Source: JAUVUV01 sp964548275 | Lineage (GTDB): Bacteria; Gemmatimonadota; Glassbacteria; GWA2-58-10 | Length of the DNA: 64,000 nt | Assembly (NCBI GenBank): GCA_964548275.1 | Contig: CAZJQI010000007.1 | Coordinates: 1 to 64,000, forward strand | Direction of reading: 5' to 3' | Shown here: in pieces, positions 32,886 through 41,726 of the stretch | Numbering within the stretch: the first letter of the stretch is position 1 | Layout of the letters: the number at the start of each line of letters is the position of its first letter | The notes under the pieces: generated by a model | The model's database searches: none | What the model was told of the DNA's origin: nothing | Seen by the model: the letters and a program-made list of their open reading frames with translations, nothing else | Program-made: the position numbers and the translations under genes

Positions 32886-34331
32886 TTACTGTTTGTAGAA
32901 GGCATTTTGATTCAGAACCTCCAGTTTTTCTATTCCCACTTCTTCCGGGGTGTAGCCGTAATTTATAATTGCAATCGAAGGCGCATAGGCAGAGAAGACG
33001 AATATTTTGAAGCCCAGGGTTTTCAGCAACTCGACATTTTCTTTCGAAAGCGAGTAAAACAGGTAAACTTCACTGCCTTTGATCCTGTGTATTTCCCTCT
33101 CATTCCAGCTGCCGTCGTTCAAAAGCAATGGGGCGATTTCATCCGAACAATCTTCCAGGTGAAGATTTTCGAAAGTCAGAATCGGTCCCATTCCGGTCAA
33201 GATTACAGCTTTATCACTGAGGCGGAGCGAGCCGAGCGCGTTTTTCAGCATCTCGATCTCTTTCCTTTCCAGATAATCCTTGACTAGGCAACCATGGGAC
33301 AACCTGAAAGTAAGTTTGCGTCTGCCGCTCTGACCGCCTTTAAGTTCGACCGAAATCACAGAGAAAGAAAGGATCAGGCAGGCGGCAATCATCAACTGGG
33401 CTTTGGGCAGCCACCTGGAAAGAAGCAGCAGCACGAAGGGCACAGCCGGCAGGAGATAAGCTGTTTCGTCTGAATGATAGAGATAAAGAGCGGCAAAGAG
33501 GATTACAGTAGATATCTCAAGCACAAGCCAGGGAGGATTTTCTTCAAGAGAGGTTTTGAATGAGGAGCGGATATTTGTTCTGTTCAGAAAAATAAAGATT
33601 GCGATACCGGCAGTAGCTACCGGCCCGAACAGCATCAGAGCCCTGTAGGCCGTATGAACCAGATATGTGATCGGCTCCGGAGCTGATTCGGCGATGCTGA
33701 AAGCAGAGAGGCCGGACTTATTCAGAATTGGAATGTAGAAAGCCAAACCGACTAGTATGCTCAGCAGAAAGCAGAGGGATGTTTGCCACTTTTTCAGCCG
33801 CCTAAGCTGGAACATGGCAAGCGGCAGAGCGAAAAGCGCGTTGGATATGCGAAAGCCGATGGAGAGCCCCAATAGGATGCTTCCCCACAAGGGATGAGAT
33901 TTGCTTGCACACACGAGAGCGAGCAGCAAAAGGGCCAGCCCTGGAATGTAGTCCATCGTAGTGGCCGAGTTCAGCAGAATGGCTGGAGTTAGCGCAAAGG
34001 TTACTTTCAGTAATCCCGCCGACTTTCTGGTATTGGCCAGGATATTGAACGCCCACAGGCACAGAATGTAGAAAAGAAAGACTGTCAGGTTTGAGCCCAA
34101 GTGCCTGCTCCAGGGTACTATCAGAGACAGCATGTACTCGAAAAGCGGGTTTCCGGGAAGTCTGGAGGGAAGGTAAGAGCCTGTTCTGAAAAGATTCTCC
34201 GCAGCCAGTGCGCTCCTGGTGGCATCCCCGTCCATACCGTAATTGATAATCAGGCGGGGGATAGTAGCCACAAGAATTGCTGCGGTCAAGATAAGCTTGA
34301 TTCTTTTATTCAATGAATTGGAAATGTCCAT
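32886..34331 (-). CDS. Multi-span membrane protein, GT-C/PMT-like
   Basis: This is a 481-residue integral membrane protein with about ten hydrophobic segments (for example LILTAAILVATIPRLII, VFLFYILCLWAFNILA, LLLALVC, LLSILVGLAFYIPIL). After the first span comes YGMDGDATRSALAAENLF, an Asp-containing loop as in GT-C glycosyltransferases of the PMT/ArnT type, which use lipid-linked sugars. The C-terminal 130 residues are a soluble domain (EIEMLKNALGSLRLSDKAVI). It could glycosylate a protein or lipid on the periplasmic side. Family level only. Confidence 0.6.
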   Translation of the reverse strand: MDISNSLNKRIKLILTAAILVATIPRLIINYGMDGDATRSALAAENLFRTGSYLPSRLPGNPLFEYMLSLIVPWSRHLGSNLTVFLFYILCLWAFNILANTRKSAGLLKVTFALTPAILLNSATTMDYIPGLALLLLALVCASKSHPLWGSILLGLSIGFRISNALFALPLAMFQLRRLKKWQTSLCFLLSILVGLAFYIPILNKSGLSAFSIAESAPEPITYLVHTAYRALMLFGPVATAGIAIFIFLNRTNIRSSFKTSLEENPPWLVLEISTVILFAALYLYHSDETAYLLPAVPFVLLLLSRWLPKAQLMIAACLILSFSVISVELKGGQSGRRKLTFRLSHGCLVKDYLERKEIEMLKNALGSLRLSDKAVILTGMGPILTFENLHLEDCSDEIAPLLLNDGSWNEREIHRIKGSEVYLFYSLSKENVELLKTLGFKIFVFSAYAPSIAIINYGYTPEEVGIEKLEVLNQNAFYKQ

Positions 34332-34551
34332 TTGTTCTTGTTCTGATGATTTGTCTGCCAGTGACCGTTATCAGTATATCAAGAAAGAACATGCGGGAAG
34401 GAGATTTTTTAATTCGAAGAAGTTTTAAGCCAATATAATAAACAGGCATAGGGAATCAAGTGCGATAAAGATTATACTCCTGCCGGCGATTGAGTTATAT
34501 TCATCTCGGGAATAAAATTTCAATGGGATCATTTTTACAGGGAATCTCGGG

Positions 34552-37509
34552 ATGCCTGAGTCGAAAGACTCAAGGAAGAAGAATATAAGCGGTTGGAGAA
34601 ATACTGTCGGAGATATTATCCGGTTTCTCAAGAGTGACGGCAGCTACCGCAAATCAGTCTTTCACCACGAATATATCCCGGCAGTTAAGTCCTCATACAG
34701 TGAGCTTTCCCCGGAGCCGCCGCAGCCCCTTCTACGCGCCCTGCGTCGAAACGGGATTAACAAACTCTACTCCCACCAGGTGGATGCGGTTCAGGCGGTT
34801 CGAGCGGGGAGCAACGTGCTGGTCTCCACTCCCACGGCCAGCGGCAAGACACTGATCTACAACCTGCCGGTGCTCGAGGCCTGCATGGGGAAGCCTGAGA
34901 CCAAAGCGCTTTATCTTTTTCCACTGAAAGCCCTGGAGCAGGACCAGAAACGGAAGTTGCTCGATCTCACCGCTTCGCTCGGAACCGGGGAGCGGATTAC
35001 TGGAGAGATCTATGATGGTGACACGAGTGCCTACCGCCGCCGTAAAATACTGGCCGAGCTGCCGAATATAATTCTCACAAATCCGGATATGCTGCACATG
35101 AGCCTTCTGGCCTATCATGAAAAGTGGGAGAATTTTTTCAAAAGCCTGCGCTATGTGGTGGTGGATGAACTTCACGCTTACAAGGGCATTTTCGGCGCGC
35201 ACTTTGCCGGGGTAATGCGCCGCCTCCGGAGGATAGCAGGCCGCTACGGTTCACAGCCGGTATTTATTGCTTCCAGCGCCACGGTGGGCAATCCGAAAGA
35301 GTTCGCCGAGCGGCTTTTCGGCCTGCCTTTCACAGTTGTGGATCACAGCGGGGCGCCAAGCGCAGCCAGGCATTTTGTTTTTATTAATCCCCAGGATCTC
35401 AAGCCGGCAACGGTTGCCGCGCGCCTGCTCAGGGAGTTTGTCGCCTCAGGATTGAAAACCATCGCTTTCACCAAAAGCCGAAAGAACACCGAACTGATCC
35501 ATAGCTGGATCCTGCGCTCCGAACCCAAGCTTGCCCGGCGCATCTCAAGTTATCGCTCGGGGTACCTGCCCTCCGAGAGGCGCGCCATCGAGCGCAGCCT
35601 GGCTGATGACACCCTGGACGCGGTGATTTCGACAAGCGCGCTGGAAATGGGGATCGATATCGGCGGGCTGGATGCCTGCCTGCTGGTAGGCTATCCCGGC
35701 ACAGTAACCCAGACCTGGCAGCGCGGGGGCAGGGTAGGGCGGTCGGGCCGGGAGAGCGTGATCGTGCTGATCGCCCAGCAGGATGCACTGGACCAGTATT
35801 TTATGCGCCATCCCGAGGATTTTTTCCGCAGGGGCTGCGAACATGCCCTGGTCGATCCGGAAAACCCCTTTATCTTGCGAGACCATATCGAATGCGCCGC
35901 AGCTGAATTCCCGCTTGAGCCGGATGAGTTCCTCAACGAAGGGGAAAATTACGCTAAGGCAGTCGAGGAGTTGAAACAAAAAGGCAGGCTGCTTGAGAGC
36001 ATGAGCAACAATAAGCTCTACAGCGCGCGCAAATATCCGCAACGGGATATCTCCCTTCGCCAGGCCGGCGAGAGTTTCTCGATTATCGACACCTCGAAAG
36101 ACCCTCCTGGCCGGGTAGGTTCTATCGGAGGGACTCGCGCACTGGCCGAATGCCACGAAGGCGCAATTTACCTTCACCGCGCCCGCCAGTACGTGGTCAC
36201 CAGGCTGGATCTGGAAAAACGCAACATCTATGTCTGCCCCTCCAGAGATCCCTATTACACTCAGGTGATCAGCGAAAAGGATACCGAGATTCTCGAGGCG
36301 CTGAAAAGCAAGCCTGAAGGCAACTATCTGATCAAGTACGGCAGGCTGAAAGTCACTGAGCGGATTGTTGGCTTCCAGAAAAGGAGTATTGCGGCCCAGG
36401 AGCTTTTGAGCACGCATCAGTTGAACCTCCCCCCACAGATTTTCGAAACCACTGGATTCTGGATCGAGATACCCGAAGGGATAAACCTGGCTGTTGAACA
36501 GGCCGAGGGGCATTTTATGGGTGGCCTGCACGCAGTGGAGCATGCGATCATTTCGATTTTCCCACTCTACGTGCTCTGCGACCGCAACGATATCGGTGGT
36601 ATCTGTTTCACCAGCCACCCGAAGGTAGGCGGGCCGGCCATTTTTATTTACGATAGTTACCCCGGCGGGGTGGGTATCGCAGACGGTGGGTACGGGAATA
36701 TCGGCAAACTTCTGAAATCCACTCAAAGCCTGATAGCAGAATGCGATTGCGATACTGGCTGCCCCTCATGCATTCATTCACCCAAATGCGGAAGCGGCAA
36801 TAAGCCCCTGGACAAGCAGTCTGCTGTCCTGGTGCTGGAAATTCTCCAGGGATTAAAGAAACTCCCTGAGGTTCCAGGGCACGATGAGAGTGAAGGTTCG
36901 GCTGAAATTGCCGCACCCATCCCCGGCTCAACCGGGGGACTGTTCCCTGCAGATAAAAAGATATATGTCTTTGATTTGGAAACTCAGCGTTCGGCGGAGG
37001 AGGTCGGGGGATGGGGGAATAAGCGTCTGATGAAAGTCTCTGTCGCAGTGCTTCTGGATGTAGCCGCCGGAGAGATTTTAACCTATACCGAGGCGGATGT
37101 CGAGGCAATGATCGAGCAGTTATCCGGGGCGGATCTGGTGGTCGGTTTCAACATTCTGGATTTCGACTACCAGGTCCTTCGCGCTTACAGCCCTGTGGAT
37201 TTCAGCAGTTGGAACACATTTGACATTCTGAAAGACATTCGAGACCGGCTGGGCTACCGGCTAAGCCTGGACAGTCTCGCCACCGCTACACTCGAAACCC
37301 CCAAAAGCGCGCATGGCCTGGATGCGATACGCTGGTACCGCGAGGGAAAGATCGAGAAGATTATTGACTATTGCACCAGTGATGTCAATATCACTTTCCG
37401 GTTATTTGAGCACGGCTTGAAAAAAAATTATTTTCTTTTCGACCACAAAAGAGCCGGCAGGGTCAAACTGAATCTGGACTGGGATCTAGGCGCAATACTT
37501 GGTCGGTAA
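34552..37509 (+). CDS. MrfA-type DEAD/DEAH helicase fused to MrfB-type DEDDy exonuclease
   Basis: This is a 985-residue protein. Residues 60-440 hold helicase domain 1: Q-like YSHQVDAV, Walker A STPTASGKT (92-100), DELH (205-208), SSATVG. Helicase domain 2 follows with SALEMGIDIGGLDACLLVGYPG and QRGGRVGRSGR. The DUF1998-type C-terminal domain has a four-Cys cluster DCDTGCPSCIHSPKCG (about 732-747), as in B. subtilis MrfA/YprA. A linker leads to residues 803-985, a YprB/MrfB RNase-H-like exonuclease: D808 and E810 in FDLETQ, D872 in NILDFDYQ, Y940 and D944 in YCTSD. In B. subtilis the two activities are separate adjacent genes that repair mitomycin C damage. Here they are one chain. Confidence 0.88.
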   Translation: MPESKDSRKKNISGWRNTVGDIIRFLKSDGSYRKSVFHHEYIPAVKSSYSELSPEPPQPLLRALRRNGINKLYSHQVDAVQAVRAGSNVLVSTPTASGKTLIYNLPVLEACMGKPETKALYLFPLKALEQDQKRKLLDLTASLGTGERITGEIYDGDTSAYRRRKILAELPNIILTNPDMLHMSLLAYHEKWENFFKSLRYVVVDELHAYKGIFGAHFAGVMRRLRRIAGRYGSQPVFIASSATVGNPKEFAERLFGLPFTVVDHSGAPSAARHFVFINPQDLKPATVAARLLREFVASGLKTIAFTKSRKNTELIHSWILRSEPKLARRISSYRSGYLPSERRAIERSLADDTLDAVISTSALEMGIDIGGLDACLLVGYPGTVTQTWQRGGRVGRSGRESVIVLIAQQDALDQYFMRHPEDFFRRGCEHALVDPENPFILRDHIECAAAEFPLEPDEFLNEGENYAKAVEELKQKGRLLESMSNNKLYSARKYPQRDISLRQAGESFSIIDTSKDPPGRVGSIGGTRALAECHEGAIYLHRARQYVVTRLDLEKRNIYVCPSRDPYYTQVISEKDTEILEALKSKPEGNYLIKYGRLKVTERIVGFQKRSIAAQELLSTHQLNLPPQIFETTGFWIEIPEGINLAVEQAEGHFMGGLHAVEHAIISIFPLYVLCDRNDIGGICFTSHPKVGGPAIFIYDSYPGGVGIADGGYGNIGKLLKSTQSLIAECDCDTGCPSCIHSPKCGSGNKPLDKQSAVLVLEILQGLKKLPEVPGHDESEGSAEIAAPIPGSTGGLFPADKKIYVFDLETQRSAEEVGGWGNKRLMKVSVAVLLDVAAGEILTYTEADVEAMIEQLSGADLVVGFNILDFDYQVLRAYSPVDFSSWNTFDILKDIRDRLGYRLSLDSLATATLETPKSAHGLDAIRWYREGKIEKIIDYCTSDVNITFRLFEHGLKKNYFLFDHKRAGRVKLNLDWDLGAILGR

Positions 37510-37826
37510 ACGTTTTTGTGATTATCCCTCCTTTTGTTGAACCTGAAGCTGTTATAATGACGGATGATTTTGCTTCTTATAGAGGATTAGGCAAGGAATT
37601 TGCAGCGCATGGAGTGGTAAGGCATGGCAGGGAAGAATATGCACTTGGGTTTGTTCATGTTAACACGGCAGAGAATTTCTTTAGTCTTTTGAAACGAGGA
37701 ATAACCGGCGTTTATCACCACGTCAGCAAGCAACACCTGGAGAGATATATTAAAGAGTTTGATTTCAGATATAATGCCCGTTATATGAGCGATGCGGAAA
37801 GAATGATGTGTGCTATTGAGGAATAA
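37510..37826 (+). pseudogene. IS1595-family transposase C-terminal fragment
   Basis: Beginning right after the helicase stop, the frame reads PFVEPEAVIMTDDFASYRGL, then HVNTAENFFSLLKRGITGVY and YIKEFDFRYNARY, i.e. the second Asp, the N-x-x-E block and the C-terminal helices of an ISXO2-type DDE transposase. The first half, including the zinc ribbon and first Asp, is missing. It is not a recent copy of the 5.6-kb element; the sequences differ clearly. Confidence 0.85.
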
Positions 37827-37886
37827 AAGGCAAAAGGTTGTTTTATAAGAAATAGTAATCTATATTGAAAGGGAAGGAGGTGTATT

Positions 37887-38267
37887 ATGGCAAAGAAAGA
37901 CAAAGCACCAGAATTTCCCGAAAAAATTAAGTTTAAGTATATTTTTGATGATTCTTATAACCCAATCTATGTAAATGGTGCATATGGTGGAATTTCTCCC
38001 AATCGAGAAATAATTGTCAATTTTTATTTAGAAAGAGTCGGATTGCCCTATTCTCAAACGTTAGAATTAGATAAGAAAGGAAAGTTGGGGCCAGAAGTAG
38101 AAAGACATCCCGAAGAAGAATACCCATATTTTGTTAGAGTGGTCGAGAACGGTATAATACTTACTTTAGAAAATGCCAAGAAAATACATAGTTGGTTAGG
38201 TGAAAAGATTAAAGAATTGGAGAATTTAAATGTTCCCAACCAATCAGAAGATATATCCACAAAATAA
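37887..38267 (+). CDS. Hypothetical protein, first gene of a three-gene cassette
   Basis: This is a 126-residue soluble protein with a GGGAAGGAGG ribosome site. Strand-rich middle: FKYIFDDSYNPIYVNGAYGG, then REIIVNFYLERVGLPYSQTL, followed by PYFVRVVENGIILTLENAKK and a final helix IHSWLGEKIKEL. The pattern of NGAYGG plus a closing L..A..I..W(L) helix resembles DUF3467-like small proteins, but I do not claim membership. It overlaps the next gene by 38 bp. Confidence 0.6.
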   Translation: MAKKDKAPEFPEKIKFKYIFDDSYNPIYVNGAYGGISPNREIIVNFYLERVGLPYSQTLELDKKGKLGPEVERHPEEEYPYFVRVVENGIILTLENAKKIHSWLGEKIKELENLNVPNQSEDISTK

Positions 38268-38640
38268 CACCTTTAATCTATCGCCTGTAATTGCCGAACC
38301 ATCTTGGTCCTTGTATGTAATGATAGATGTCGAGAGAATAAAAAGGGGAAACGATAGTACTATTGGCGACCCTCCGGTTGAATTAGAGTTAACAAGATTA
38401 AATTCTTTTTCTTTAACGGCCCCTTTAAAAATTATAGTCCAACCGGATGGGGAAGGATGGTTGGCAGAAACAATAGATTATCCGCTTTATTGTTATGATG
38501 AGACTTATACGGGTGCCATTGAGGGCTTAAAGCTGGAAATCGAAGATGTTTATTATGATTTGATGAAAGATAATGATTTTTCTCCTTCGTGGCTTGAAAT
38601 TAAAAATCAGCTCAAAACATTGCTGAGAGTTGGTGAATGA
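38230..38640 (+). CDS. HicB-like antitoxin candidate
   Basis: This is a 136-residue frame from ATG 38230 with GGAG 7 nt upstream; an internal ATG at 38320 is possible. The segment LKIIVQPDGEGWLAETIDYP, then CYDETYTGAIEGLKLEIEDV, follows the partial RNase-H-like fold of HicB antitoxins (strand, E/D-G-x-W-x-A-E, P, then T...A...L..EI). It has a 4-bp ATGA overlap with the next gene, the usual translational coupling of antitoxin and toxin pairs. No separate HTH is visible. Confidence 0.45.
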   Translation: MFPTNQKIYPQNNTFNLSPVIAEPSWSLYVMIDVERIKRGNDSTIGDPPVELELTRLNSFSLTAPLKIIVQPDGEGWLAETIDYPLYCYDETYTGAIEGLKLEIEDVYYDLMKDNDFSPSWLEIKNQLKTLLRVGE

Positions 38641-38936
38641 GCAGTGTTGACTATAATTCGTTAAAAATAAAAAATAACTGCGAAAACAAATTAGGCATTA
38701 GATTTGTTAGTAGTAGAGCAAAAGAATTGAAAGGTTGGTTCCGTTACAAAAACAAAAAAAGAAGAATATGCGTTCCTAAGGGCAAAAAAAATATTCATCC
38801 AAAGACCTATAGATCTATGGCAAATGGTTTTGGTTTATATGAAATTGAATTTGATAGAATGAATGATTGTATCGATGGACTGAAAGAATTTATTCAAATA
38901 AACAAATCAAGAAACTGGACAGATGTCAGAGGATAA
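38637..38936 (+). CDS. Small basic protein, toxin candidate
   Basis: This is a 99-residue, strongly basic protein. ELKGWFRYKNKKRRICVPKG, then HPKTYRSMANGFGLYEIEFD, gives a strand-strand-helix outline with a VP followed by a basic loop and a helix, roughly like HicA (dsRBD-like RNase toxins), but the family glycine and conserved His are not in place. Coupled to the HicB-like frame by ATGA. The assignment rests on context more than on motifs. Confidence 0.45.
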   Translation: MSSVDYNSLKIKNNCENKLGIRFVSSRAKELKGWFRYKNKKRRICVPKGKKNIHPKTYRSMANGFGLYEIEFDRMNDCIDGLKEFIQINKSRNWTDVRG

Positions 38937-39207
38937 TATAAAAAACCCATCCCCCGCAAAAAAGCCCAATTCGCTTCATCTCGCACTACGCGCACGCCTG
39001 CGTTGTACAGCTTCTTGGGTCAGGTCAAAATTTCACGAACTTAAGATTTTGCAGCGAATTTTCAAGATTTCACCACGGCCCCGATGTATTTCAGCCCTAT
39101 TATCATTGGGATTCCATTCGGCGCACAACACTGACTCGCCCCCCGACGACGAGTCCGATAATAATGGAGAAAAACGCGTAAGTTCTAATCGTAAATGAGT
39201 ATATATT
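38937..39207 (+). other. Rearranged duplicate of the 39-residue ORF's start
   Basis: NPSPAKKPNSLHL encoded near 38940-38982 echoes PPPAEKPISLHP of the ORF at 39208, then diverges into unrelated sequence. The frame 38923-39198 joins the two and looks like a chimeric, non-functional ORF. Confidence 0.4.
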
Positions 39208-39327
39208 ATGCCAAAGCCACCCCCCGCAGAAAAGCCTATTTCGCTTCATCCCCTGAAGCCAGAAGAAGCTCTTGAGTGGATGTTGAAAGACAAGGATAAA
39301 GAGAAGGAAAAGAAAGAGGAAGAATAG
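39208..39327 (+). CDS. 39-residue KPISLHPL-type small protein
   Basis: ATG 39208 to TAG 39325-39327 encodes MPKPPPAEKPISLHPLKPEE followed by ALEWMLKDKDKEK and a short acidic tail. Short proteins with KPISLxPLxxEEAL are widespread in bacteria, usually next to or within mobile or toxin-antitoxin loci. Ribosome site weak. Confidence 0.5.
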   Translation: MPKPPPAEKPISLHPLKPEEALEWMLKDKDKEKEKKEEE

Positions 39328-39370
39328 CCCGCCTAAACCGATCCCCTGCGTTGTATTTACAATTAAATTA

Positions 39371-39591
39371 AGAGCCGGGTTGAGTTGATTTCCCACAAGC
39401 CCAGCAGAACCAAACCGAGGTTTATCGGAAGCTTATCTTCCTTCTGAGAGTTTGGTTCGGCTTGTGCCGCTCCGATCAACTCTTGGGCCTTTGGAATAAC
39501 GGTTCCTCCGGCACGGTCAAGTCTGTTTCGTTCTCTTTGAACTACGCAGACAGCCTCTATAGGTTCTTGTCACCACGACCTCACCGGCTCT
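39371..39591 (+). ncRNA. Large structured RNA candidate, unidentified
   Basis: There is nested complementary pairing over 221 nt. The closing stem AGAGCCGG (39371-39378) pairs with CCGGCTCT (39584-39591). A long arm has GAGTTGAT (39382-39389) with ATCAACTC (39475-39482), CACAAGCC (39394-39401) with GGCTTGTG (39459-39466), and AACCAAAC (39408-39415) with GTTTGGTT (39450-39457). A second arm has GTCTG (39521-39525) with CAGAC (39547-39551), capped by GTTC/GAAC (39530-39542). All 8-bp stems are exact. Strand is not certain; plus is favoured by T-rich sequence after the closing stem. It is not tmRNA, RNase P, SRP or 6S by conserved motifs I know. An open frame crosses it but has no start. Confidence 0.6.
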
Positions 39592-40105
39592 TTGTTTGAT
39601 TTCTCCTTAGAAGCAGACACTTAGCCCCGTTAAACTATGGGCTGGGTAGGAGGCTCCCAAAAACTCGCTCAATTTAACCTCCGGGTTTTTGTTTTAGGAG
39701 CAAATAATTGCTCCCAATTAAATTTACAGTTTTTGTTTGTCTAAAGTCAATACATGAAGAAGACTTGGGTTTGCCAAGTATACAATTCCGTAAGAATAAA
39801 TAATGTTGCATAAAGTAAATCTTGAGGCAAATTGCACCTATTAATATACGAATTGATTGCAGATTATTGGCTTTCTGATGATATTAATAGCTGATTAATC
39901 TATCAGAAAAATTCTTAACTTATAGTTTGTTCTGAAATGTCATAATCTAAAACAAATAATTTATGCCTTGACATTGTTCATAAAATATGACAGAATTCAA
40001 AGGTATTTAGCCGAAAGAGTAGAGAGCGTCTTTTTCATCTCTGTGCAGATTATGATCCAGGCCTGCTAAGGTGAATTATTTCAAGACAGGCGGGTACATT
40101 TAGAA
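39592..40105. other. Gap after the structured RNA
   Basis: It contains further hairpins that may belong to the same transcript: AGCCC/GGGCT (about 39623-39646) and GGAGCAA-ATAA-TTGCTCC (39697-39714). From 39720 to 40105 the DNA is AT-rich and holds no gene. A promoter for the HD gene is expected here but is not obvious. Confidence 0.45.
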
Positions 40106-41479
40106 ATGCAAATGCATGTGGATCATCTTGTCCCTGATCTTGAACTGGAGAGCGATGTCCGGCTTCAAGCTGGTAGTTTTCTCATTACCCGAAAAGAACT
40201 AGCCGGGGGTCGCCTGAACGAAAAAGTCATCGAGTCTATCCGCAAATTTGCCCCCCAACTTGCCCCTGTTCCTTACAAAGTAAATGTCAAAGCCGATGAA
40301 GTCGCCTTGAATCAATTGAAAGGCGTTCTCGACCAAGATGTGTCTCAGATCACACAAAAAATTTCTGATGGCAAGGAATATCCCAATTTCCTGGATGACG
40401 AGCAGTTGCAGGGAAAGGTCATGCGGATTATGGAAAGGCTGATCTCTAATCCTGAGATGATCAGGCATATGTACGAATTCAAAATCGGTGACTCCGAAAA
40501 CGACAATGCAATCAGCCAGCTTCATGACCACAGTATTCGGGTGACACTTCTGGCAACTGCTATCGGACTAAAGCTTGGCTGGTCGATTATTTCGCTGGTA
40601 AATGTCGGCATGGCGGGTATTCTTCACGACATGGGAATCATACGCACGAAAGCTTTCCCGAATCTGCAAAAACTGGACAAATTGCTGCCGAACGAACTTG
40701 AGATTTATGTGGAGGACCATCAAAAGCTGAGCGTGGATCTTTTCGGGGAACAGAAAGTAACCCTGCTTCCTTTTACCAAACAGGAAATCGTCCACATGAT
40801 TGCCAACCACCACCGGCCCGATCTCAACGATTTGCGGCATAAAACAACGATCCTGCTCTTTTTCGCTGAACTTCTCGATGAAATGATTGCACCGATGCCG
40901 CACAAGGTAAGATATAATTTTACCCCGGACCAGATCAGAAAGCTCGGTGAAAAGTTCGCCCGGCGCAATGGCCTGATGAACGTATTGCTTGCACTGATCA
41001 AGCTTTATAAAGGCAAGGGTTTCGCCTGGCAGATAGTTTCCAGTATTCTCAGCCTGTTCTCTATGGACGAACTGCTTATCGAGGGCTACGAAGGAAAGCT
41101 GAAAGAGATAGTTGATTTTTGTCGTTTCAAATCCGCGGTGCCCTATCCTCCAGCAGGTGGAAATGCCCTGCCCAGAACGATCTACTGCAATAACAGCCTG
41201 AGTTCCGATTTCCAATGTGATCACATGAGCCAGGGCAAGATCGAAATCTATTTCGGTGCCGGGAAAATGAAAACCTACTGCAAATGCGCTATTCTCACTA
41301 ACCGTGTCCATAAACTCAACAAAGCTGGCCGCGAGGAAGCAGAGAATCTGAAGAGAGATAAAGCTGCCAAAAAAGCTGATAAAGCCGGCAAGAGTTCGGG
41401 CGATAAAAAAATGAAAGAAAGTGTCAAGGCCAAGGCTGCTGAGGAAAAAAGTAAAAAAGGCAAAGAAAAAAGCGGTTAA
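40106..41479 (+). CDS. HD-domain protein with degenerate HD-GYP and lysine-rich tail
   Basis: This is a 457-residue cytoplasmic protein. Residues 135-260 are an HD phosphohydrolase fold: SQLHDHSIRV (H142), GILHDMGI (H174-D175), VEDHQ (205), IVHMIANHH (H235-H236) and AELLDEM (D258). In HD-GYP enzymes the HH region continues ...DGxGYP; here it reads NHHRPDLNDL, so the GYP motif is lost and cyclic-di-GMP phosphodiesterase activity is uncertain, though metal ligands remain. Residues 415-457 are almost all K, A, E and S, possibly binding nucleic acid or membrane. An isolated gene between the RNA region and wecB. Confidence 0.7.
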   Translation: MQMHVDHLVPDLELESDVRLQAGSFLITRKELAGGRLNEKVIESIRKFAPQLAPVPYKVNVKADEVALNQLKGVLDQDVSQITQKISDGKEYPNFLDDEQLQGKVMRIMERLISNPEMIRHMYEFKIGDSENDNAISQLHDHSIRVTLLATAIGLKLGWSIISLVNVGMAGILHDMGIIRTKAFPNLQKLDKLLPNELEIYVEDHQKLSVDLFGEQKVTLLPFTKQEIVHMIANHHRPDLNDLRHKTTILLFFAELLDEMIAPMPHKVRYNFTPDQIRKLGEKFARRNGLMNVLLALIKLYKGKGFAWQIVSSILSLFSMDELLIEGYEGKLKEIVDFCRFKSAVPYPPAGGNALPRTIYCNNSLSSDFQCDHMSQGKIEIYFGAGKMKTYCKCAILTNRVHKLNKAGREEAENLKRDKAAKKADKAGKSSGDKKMKESVKAKAAEEKSKKGKEKSG

Positions 41480-41726
41480 ACGAATGGCTATCAATAATAC
41501 TATCCCTCTCGACAGTCCTTTTCGTTTTCCTTCCGGTTGCAAACCTTTAATTAATCCACTCAAAAACCGAACCAATCACGTTCAGCCCTGCACACTTTCG
41601 TGTTTTCCGCCTGGGGTGAGAAACTTAAAGCCTTCCCAGCCTGAGGGTTTTTTTATAAATTATCCCTGAGCTGATCAAGCAAGACAAATTAGGCGCCACT
41701 TCCCTGTACATCACGGAGCAGATCCG

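Noticed and set aside
39103..39396. 97-residue minus-strand frame
   Set aside because: It overlaps the 39-residue plus-strand protein and part of the structured RNA; its hydrophobic run is the antisense of a Lys/Glu-rich tail.
39371..39591. tmRNA, RNase P RNA, SRP RNA or 6S RNA
   Set aside because: No tRNA-like end, no tag sequence, no conserved RNase P or SRP loop motifs, and no 6S-type central bubble that I can recognise.
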